A stretch of 28,195 nucleotides of DNA, taken from Beijerinckiaceae bacterium (GTDB taxonomy: Bacteria; Pseudomonadota; Alphaproteobacteria; Rhizobiales; Beijerinckiaceae). The stretch spans positions 1 through 28,195 of the forward strand of contig CANCSY010000019.1 of assembly GCA_947380915.1 (NCBI GenBank), written 5' to 3'. Below are positions 23,491-28,195 of this stretch, piece after piece (position 1 is the stretch's first letter; each line of letters begins with the position of its first letter). The position numbers and the translations under genes are program-made. The notes beneath the pieces were generated by a model, which ran no database searches, had not been told where the DNA came from, and saw only the letters and a program-made list of their open reading frames with translations.

Positions 23491-24900
23491 ATGGGGCGTT
23501 CTTTATTCGACAAGATCTGGGACGCGCATGTGGTGTGCCGCCGCATGGATGGGCGCGAACTGCTGTTCATTGATCGCCACATCACCCATGAGCTTCATGC
23601 TCCCCACGCCTTCAAGAAACTGAAGGCGGCAGGTCGCATGGTGCGCCGGCCCGACATCACGTTCTCCGCACTCGACCATACGCCCGCCTCCACGCCGGGG
23701 CGCGATGACAGCACCAATCCCGAGGGTAAGCCCTTCATCGACGCTGTGCGCGCAGCCAGCCGCGAGAATGGCGTGCGCGTATTTGATCTGGGCGAAGCCG
23801 AACATGGCATTTCTCATGTGGTCGGGCCCGAAATCGGCATGGTGCTTCCCGGCGCCACCCACGCGGTCCCCGACAGCCACGCCTGCACGGTGGGCGGACT
23901 TGGCGCGCTGGCCTTTGGCTGCGGCACCACAGAGCTTGAACATGTGCTGGCCACGCAGGTCATGGCGCTGGTGCGGCCAAAGCGCATGCGGGTGAACCTG
24001 GAAGGCAAGATCGGCCCGCTGGCCAGCGCCAAGGATGTGGCCTTGAAGGTTCTCTCGCAGATCGGCGTTTCCGGCGGGCGCGGCCATATCATCGAATTCT
24101 CCGGGCCTGTGGCGCGCGCGCTTTCGATCGAGGGGCGCTTGACCCTGTGCAATCTCACCATCGAGATGGGCTCGCGCAGCGGACTTGTGGCGCCAGACGA
24201 CAAGACCTTCGATTGGCTGCATGGCCGCCCCTGGACGCCCAAGGGCGCCATGTGGGATCGCGCGTTGGCCCATTGGCGCACCCTGCCTAGCGACGACGAC
24301 GCAATTTTCGAGCGCGAGGTTAGCGTTGATTGCGATGGTTTACAGCCGCAGATTACCTGGGGCACAGATCCCGCGCAGGTTATTGATGTGAATGGCAGCG
24401 TGCCCAACCCAGCGGATTTACCCGCCGAGCAACGCGGCGCCATCGAGCGCGCGCTTGACTATATGGGGTTGCAGTCCGGGCAGGCGCTTGCAGGCTTACC
24501 CGTCCATCGCGTCTTCATTGGTTCCTGCGCTAATGCACGCTTGCCTGATTTGCAGGAGGCGGCAGAGATCGTGCGTGGACAGCATGTGGCTGAGGGCGTC
24601 TTTGCGCTGGTGTCGCCGGGTTCTGCGCGCGTCAAGCGCGAGGCTGAGGCCATTGGTGTAGATAAGGTGTTCCGCGACGCTGGTTTCATCTGGGGCGAGT
24701 CCGCCTGTTCCATGTGTGCGGGCGCCAATGGGGACCGCGGCCAGGCGGGAGAGCGCATTTTATCAACGACAAATCGCAATTTTGAAAATCGACAGGGCAG
24801 GGGCGTGCGCACCCATCTGGTCGGCCCGGCCCTGGCCGCAGCCGCTGCCATTGCGGGCAAGATTGTGGATGTTCCCCGCACGAAGGCAGGTGAGTCATGA
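23491..24900 (+). CDS. LeuC-like aconitase-family hydratase, large subunit
   Basis: A 469-residue [4Fe-4S] dehydratase of the isopropylmalate isomerase type. The three cluster Cys are present: Cys346 (GSCANAR), Cys406 and Cys409 (ACSMC). It also has HGISHVVGPEIGMVLPG and FGCGTTELEHVLATQ. Unlike typical leucine-pathway LeuC, the conserved GDSHTSTHGA segment reads PDSHACTVGG. Together with the lyase neighbours this suggests a catabolic relative such as dimethylmaleate hydratase (DmdA), citraconate hydratase or 2-methylmalate dehydratase rather than leucine biosynthesis. It overlaps the small-subunit gene by four bases. The true substrate needs biochemical evidence. Confidence 0.9.
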   Translation: MGRSLFDKIWDAHVVCRRMDGRELLFIDRHITHELHAPHAFKKLKAAGRMVRRPDITFSALDHTPASTPGRDDSTNPEGKPFIDAVRAASRENGVRVFDLGEAEHGISHVVGPEIGMVLPGATHAVPDSHACTVGGLGALAFGCGTTELEHVLATQVMALVRPKRMRVNLEGKIGPLASAKDVALKVLSQIGVSGGRGHIIEFSGPVARALSIEGRLTLCNLTIEMGSRSGLVAPDDKTFDWLHGRPWTPKGAMWDRALAHWRTLPSDDDAIFEREVSVDCDGLQPQITWGTDPAQVIDVNGSVPNPADLPAEQRGAIERALDYMGLQSGQALAGLPVHRVFIGSCANARLPDLQEAAEIVRGQHVAEGVFALVSPGSARVKREAEAIGVDKVFRDAGFIWGESACSMCAGANGDRGQAGERILSTTNRNFENRQGRGVRTHLVGPALAAAAAIAGKIVDVPRTKAGES

Positions 24901-25526
24901 AAGCCTTTACATGTATTGTGGGGACAGCGATTCCCTTTCTTGAAAATGATGTGAATACGGACCAGATCGCGCCCATCGGCGCTGGCGCGCGTATTACGGA
25001 AGATTATGCGCAGACGCTCTTCCGCCATCGTCGGCGCGGGGCCGATGGCGCGGAGATCCCCGATTTCGTTTTCAATCAGCCCCAGTTTCGCACTGGGGCC
25101 GTGCTTGTTTCTGGTCGCAATTTTGGTTGTGGCAGTTCGCGCGAGTCGGCGGTCTGGACTTTCCTCGCAATTGGCGTGACCTGTATCATCGCGCGCTCCT
25201 TCGCCGACATGTATCGCGAGAATTGCCTTCAGAACGGCATTCTGCCCATCACACTTCCAGATGCGCAGGCGGATCAACTGGAGGCGGCTGTGGTTGCGTC
25301 CAATGGGGCGGAGCCTTTCACTGTTGATCTGGTTTCGGAGGAAATCATGGGGCCGAATGGTCTGCGCATGACCTTCGACATTTCCGCTTCTGACCGTACG
25401 CGCCTGCTCGAGGGGCTTGATGATATCGGCCTCACGCTGAAACATCGGGCGGAGATCGAGGCCTTTGAAGCAAGAATGGCGCATGAAACGCCCTGGTCCC
25501 AGCGCGCCGACGCCTCCAGCCTGTGA
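24897..25526 (+). CDS. LeuD-like aconitase-family hydratase, small subunit
   Basis: A 209-residue swivel-domain subunit that completes the active site of the LeuC-like protein. The signature VSGRNFGCGSSRESAVWTFLAIG is intact, and VNTDQIAPIGAG near the N-terminus and SFADMYRENCLQNGILPI are family regions. The start overlaps the large-subunit stop (ATGA), ensuring coupled synthesis. The protein ends ten bases before the second lyase gene, so hydratase and lyase are probably made together. The same ambiguity applies as for the large subunit: leucine-type or catabolic. Confidence 0.92.
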   Translation: MKAFTCIVGTAIPFLENDVNTDQIAPIGAGARITEDYAQTLFRHRRRGADGAEIPDFVFNQPQFRTGAVLVSGRNFGCGSSRESAVWTFLAIGVTCIIARSFADMYRENCLQNGILPITLPDAQADQLEAAVVASNGAEPFTVDLVSEEIMGPNGLRMTFDISASDRTRLLEGLDDIGLTLKHRAEIEAFEARMAHETPWSQRADASSL

Positions 25527-25536
25527 GTGAATTGAC

Positions 25537-26436
25537 ATGAGCGCACGCAAACGTTTCCGTGAATTGATCGCCGCGCCCGGCATGGTCCATGCGCCCGGCG
25601 CATATGATGCGCTGTCCGCGCGCATCATCGAGGCGCAGGGTTTTGATGTTGTGGTCGCTGGCGGCTATGCGGCGGCGGGCGCCTTGCTCGGCCAGCCCGA
25701 CACCGGCCAATCCAACATGCGCGATTACGCCGATCACTACGGGCGCATTTGCGCGGCGGTGAACGTGCCCGTCTATGTGGATGGGGACACCGGCTTTGGC
25801 GGGGTCAACAATGTGCGCCAGATGGTTCGTGCGTTCGAGGACGCTGGGGTTGCCGGCCTGTTCATCAGCGATCAGGTGTTTCCCCCGCGCTGCGGCTATA
25901 TGGAGGGCAAGCAGCTCATTTCCGCCGAGGACATGCTCGCCAAGCTCAAGGCCGCGCTCGACGCGCGGCGCGATCCCGACCTCTTCATCGTCGCGCGCAC
26001 CGATGCGCTTTCGGTCGAGGGGCTCGACGGCGCCATCGAGCGCGCGCAGCTCTATATGGACATGGGCGTGGATCTGGCCAAGGTCGTCGGCGCCGATCAG
26101 CTCGACGCCTTCAGACGCGTCCTGCGTGAAGTGCCCGGAGCGCAAATGGCCAATATGTCCAATGCCAATCCCAAGGGCATGCCCACGCCTGACGAATTCG
26201 AGGCTGCGGGCGCGGCGATGATGACTTATCCCTCGGCTGCGCTGTTTGCGGCGGTCGGCTCGGTCACGCGCGCCATGGCGTCCCTCAAGAAAGACCGGAA
26301 CCTCGATGCGGCGAGGCCAAGCTTTTGCACGCTGGATGGTTATTATGATCTCGTGGGCCTCGCGCAGCAGCAGCATGCCGAGCAGGATTATCTTGGCGCC
26401 GCGCGCGATGTCGTGAAGCGCCGTGGCGATAAATAA
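25537..26436 (+). CDS. Isocitrate lyase/PEP mutase superfamily protein (second, divergent copy)
   Basis: A 299-residue TIM-barrel homologue of the lyase at 20922. It keeps the metal pair in VDGDTGFG (Asp82, Asp84) and the catalytic loop PPRCGYMEGK with Cys119. The Glu of the EDQ motif is Ser111 (ISDQ), and the later FVEG of the first copy is KVVG. Those positions normally bind or position the metal, so its chemistry may differ. The YMEGKQLISAEDMLAKLKAALDAR helix is otherwise typical. It follows the small hydratase subunit by ten bases and is followed by the second Bug receptor. Candidates are 2,3-dimethylmalate-lyase-like, methylisocitrate-lyase-like or decarboxylase activity. Confidence 0.88.
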   Translation: MSARKRFRELIAAPGMVHAPGAYDALSARIIEAQGFDVVVAGGYAAAGALLGQPDTGQSNMRDYADHYGRICAAVNVPVYVDGDTGFGGVNNVRQMVRAFEDAGVAGLFISDQVFPPRCGYMEGKQLISAEDMLAKLKAALDARRDPDLFIVARTDALSVEGLDGAIERAQLYMDMGVDLAKVVGADQLDAFRRVLREVPGAQMANMSNANPKGMPTPDEFEAAGAAMMTYPSAALFAAVGSVTRAMASLKKDRNLDAARPSFCTLDGYYDLVGLAQQQHAEQDYLGAARDVVKRRGDK

Positions 26437-26460
26437 AGCAAGGGCAGGGGAGAAAGTGCG

Positions 26461-27549
26461 ATGGGCGCCATGAGAGAAGTATTGAGGCTGTTGGTCGCTT
26501 GCGCCATAGTTCTTTCGAGCCTGCTGGGCGGCGCAGCGAGTGCGCAGACCGACCCTTTCTTCAAGGGCAAGACCATCAGCATCGTGGTGGGGCTGGAGGC
26601 CGGCGGCACCGTCGATCTCTTCGCGAGGGTCTTCGCGCAGGTCATCCAGAAGCATTTGAAGGGCCAGCCGGTCATCGTCGTGCAGAACATGCCGGGCGCG
26701 GGCGGTTTGTTGGCGACCAATTATCTCGCCGAGAGGGCCAAGCCTGATGGGCTCACGATTCTCTGGGGGCCCTGGGATCCGCTCGCGCAGGCGTTGAAGC
26801 TGCCCAACATGCGGGCGCGCTATGAGAATTTCGAGTTTCTGGGGGGCACCTCCGACACTCGCGTGCTCTACGCCAGCACCACCAGCATCCCCGGCGGGTT
26901 CAAGCAGCCCAGCGATGTCGCCAAAGCAGACTTGCTTGTGGTTGGCGCGCTCAATCCCACCGACCAGTCCGGTCTTCTCGCCCATCTCGCGCTCGGGGTT
27001 CTCGGCGTGAAGGACAAGATGATCATCGGCTACAAGGGCGGCAACGATGTGTTCCTCGCCATGCAGCGCGGCGAGGTGCATTTCCACTCCACGAGCATCA
27101 CGACGTTCCGCGGGCGCAATGCCGACTATATCAAATCCGGGCAGGGGATTGGCGTCGCTTATCTCGTGGCGACCGATGCGAAGGGGAACTTCGATCCCCA
27201 TCCCTTCATCAAGGAAATGCCGGCCTTCCCGGATCTCTACCGACAGATTCATGGCAAGGCGCCCTCCGGGCCGCTCTGGGACGCCACGAATTGGCTGCTG
27301 GGTCAGGTCGCGGAGATGACCTTCACGGGATTCGCGCCCCAGGGGACGCCGCCCGAAGCGCTCGAGGATTTGCGCGCGGCCTATGCAGCGGCGGCGAATG
27401 ATCCGGAGTTCATCGAGAAGTCCATGCAGATGAACGGGCTGCCCTATTCCTTCGTGGATGTGGCGCGGGGCAAGGAGATCTTCGCCTCCCTCGCGCAGGT
27501 GACGCCCGAGGTTCTGGCGACAATCACCAAAGTCATCGAACTCAAGTAG
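26461..27549 (+). CDS. Bug/TctC-family receptor, paralogue 2
   Basis: A 362-residue periplasmic binding protein of the same length as the paralogue at 21868. The signal peptide ends near residue 29 (LLGGAASAQ), and the mature chain opens DPFFKGKTISIVVGLEAGGTVDLF. It shares the VVQNMPGAGG, WDPLAQAL and HGKAPSGPLWD blocks. AGGGGAG lies before ATG 26461, and ATG 26470 is a nearby alternative. It sits between the second lyase and an oxoacid oxidoreductase gene. It could bind the same or a related carboxylate as the first paralogue. No membrane subunits are linked. Confidence 0.92.
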   Translation: MGAMREVLRLLVACAIVLSSLLGGAASAQTDPFFKGKTISIVVGLEAGGTVDLFARVFAQVIQKHLKGQPVIVVQNMPGAGGLLATNYLAERAKPDGLTILWGPWDPLAQALKLPNMRARYENFEFLGGTSDTRVLYASTTSIPGGFKQPSDVAKADLLVVGALNPTDQSGLLAHLALGVLGVKDKMIIGYKGGNDVFLAMQRGEVHFHSTSITTFRGRNADYIKSGQGIGVAYLVATDAKGNFDPHPFIKEMPAFPDLYRQIHGKAPSGPLWDATNWLLGQVAEMTFTGFAPQGTPPEALEDLRAAYAAAANDPEFIEKSMQMNGLPYSFVDVARGKEIFASLAQVTPEVLATITKVIELK

Positions 27550-27564
27550 GCGCAGGGCACGACG

Positions 27565-28195
27565 ATGGCGGAAATTTCGTTCAAGCGGGAAATAGAAAGC
27601 CTGAAACTCTCCGATGGCGAGACCTTCCAGGGGGAGGGCATCATCGCTGTCACCAAGGCCCTGCTGCAATCGGGCGTTTCCTATGTGGGCGGCTATCAGG
27701 GTGCGCCGGTTGGACATCTGCTGGATGTGCTGGTGGAGGCCAAGGAGGAGATGGAGCGGCTGGGCGTCCATGTAGAGCCCTGCATGAACGAAGCCGCCGC
27801 CGCCGCCATGCTCGGCGCCTCGGTGAATTATCCCATACGCGGCGCGGTCACCTGGAAATCCATCGTCGGCACCAATGTAGCCGCCGACGCGCTCTCCAAT
27901 CTCGCCTCGCCCGGCGTAAAGGGCGGCGCGCTGATCATCGTGGGAGAGGACTATGGCGAGGGCGCCAGCGTCATTCAGGAGCGCACGCACGCCTTCGCGC
28001 TGAAATCCTCGATCTGGCTCATGGACCCGCGTCCGGAACTCTCCAACATCGTGCGCATGGTGGAGAAGAGCTTCGAACTGTCGGAAGTCTCCAACGCTCC
28101 CGTGATGATGGAACTGCGCATCCGCGCCTGCCATATGCTGGGCTCCTTCGAGACCAAGGCCAATCGCGCGGCGGAACATTCGGCGGCGCATCGCA
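27565..28195 (+). CDS. Indolepyruvate ferredoxin oxidoreductase-type 2-oxoacid oxidoreductase, N-terminal part (3' end outside window)
   Basis: The frame opens at ATG 27565, 15 bases after the Bug stop, and has no stop to the window end (210 codons seen). The visible part matches the thiamine-pyrophosphate-enzyme pyrimidine-binding domain that starts these proteins: FQGEGIIAVTKALLQSG, VGGYQGAPVGHLLDVL, PCMNEAAAAAMLGASVNYP and GGALIIVGEDYGEGAS. Full-length family members oxidise aryl- or alkyl-2-oxoacids to acyl-CoA with ferredoxin. Here it could handle the 2-oxoacid made by a lyase. Cofactor and cluster domains lie outside the window. Confidence 0.85.
   Translation, partial: MAEISFKREIESLKLSDGETFQGEGIIAVTKALLQSGVSYVGGYQGAPVGHLLDVLVEAKEEMERLGVHVEPCMNEAAAAAMLGASVNYPIRGAVTWKSIVGTNVAADALSNLASPGVKGGALIIVGEDYGEGASVIQERTHAFALKSSIWLMDPRPELSNIVRMVEKSFELSEVSNAPVMMELRIRACHMLGSFETKANRAAEHSAAHR

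Noticed and set aside
23491..25526. Assignment as the leucine-biosynthesis leuCD
   Set aside because: It is possible by similarity, but the neighbours are catabolic (lyases, Bug, oxoacid oxidoreductase), leuB is absent, and the GDSHTSTHGA segment is altered; so gene symbols were withheld.
24459..25628. 389-codon minus-strand frame
   Set aside because: Antisense to the LeuC/LeuD genes, with no recognisable domain.
25432..28191. 919-codon minus-strand open frame
   Set aside because: It lies antisense to a lyase, a Bug receptor and the oxidoreductase, all with clear families and ribosome sites. Its translation is Arg/His/Gly-rich, as expected from the complement of GC-rich coding DNA.

Overview
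The window looks like the chromosome of a GC-rich alphaproteobacterium, most likely of the order Hyphomicrobiales or a relative. The inference rests on the KGG-motif stress protein, the large expansion of tripartite-tricarboxylate (Bug/TctC-type) solute-binding proteins, the MHS-type MFS carrier with a long periplasmic insert, the rlmB/tRNA-Tyr neighbourhood and the codon bias. No phage, insertion sequence, CRISPR array or replication origin was seen. The two ends cut through genes: an M24/creatinase-family hydrolase at the left and an indolepyruvate-ferredoxin-oxidoreductase-type protein at the right.

Left region (1-6413, + strand): a tightly packed, probably single operon. It has two creatinase/M24-fold proteins (one 5'-truncated by the window, one that has lost its metal-ligand residues), an MmgE/PrpD-family protein, and a complete NMT1/SsuA-type ABC importer (binding protein, ATPase, two permeases) joined by 4-base start/stop overlaps. 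It reads as uptake plus hydrolysis of a small organic compound.

Middle region (6414-19320): single genes and signalling genes. In order: a TPR-methyltransferase fusion protein; an orphan Bug receptor; a LuxR-type regulator with a degenerate receiver; a KGG stress protein; a phosphorelay set (membrane hybrid histidine kinase, stand-alone HPt protein, OmpR-type response regulator) spread over divergent and convergent units; a small secreted Gly/Tyr-rich protein; an MHS-family transporter; rlmB; and tRNA-Tyr(GTA) behind an unusual promoter-terminator leader. A secreted patatin-like lipase follows (19550-20704).

Right region (20922-28195, + strand): a catabolic-looking operon. It has an isocitrate-lyase/PEP-mutase superfamily lyase, a Bug receptor, a 4HBT-type thioesterase, LeuC-like and LeuD-like hydratase subunits, a second divergent lyase, a second Bug receptor paralogous to the first, and the start of a 2-oxoacid:ferredoxin oxidoreductase. 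The combination of aconitase-type hydratase, C-C lyase and oxoacid oxidoreductase, with the lyase-Bug pair present twice, suggests a route in which an unsaturated branched dicarboxylate is hydrated, cleaved to a 2-oxoacid, and oxidised to an acyl-CoA. It resembles the dimethylmaleate hydratase/dimethylmalate lyase end of anaerobic nicotinate fermentation. The substrate is not known from sequence. The operon is preceded by a palindrome in a possible promoter and by a hairpin that would pair with the Shine-Dalgarno sequence of its first gene.
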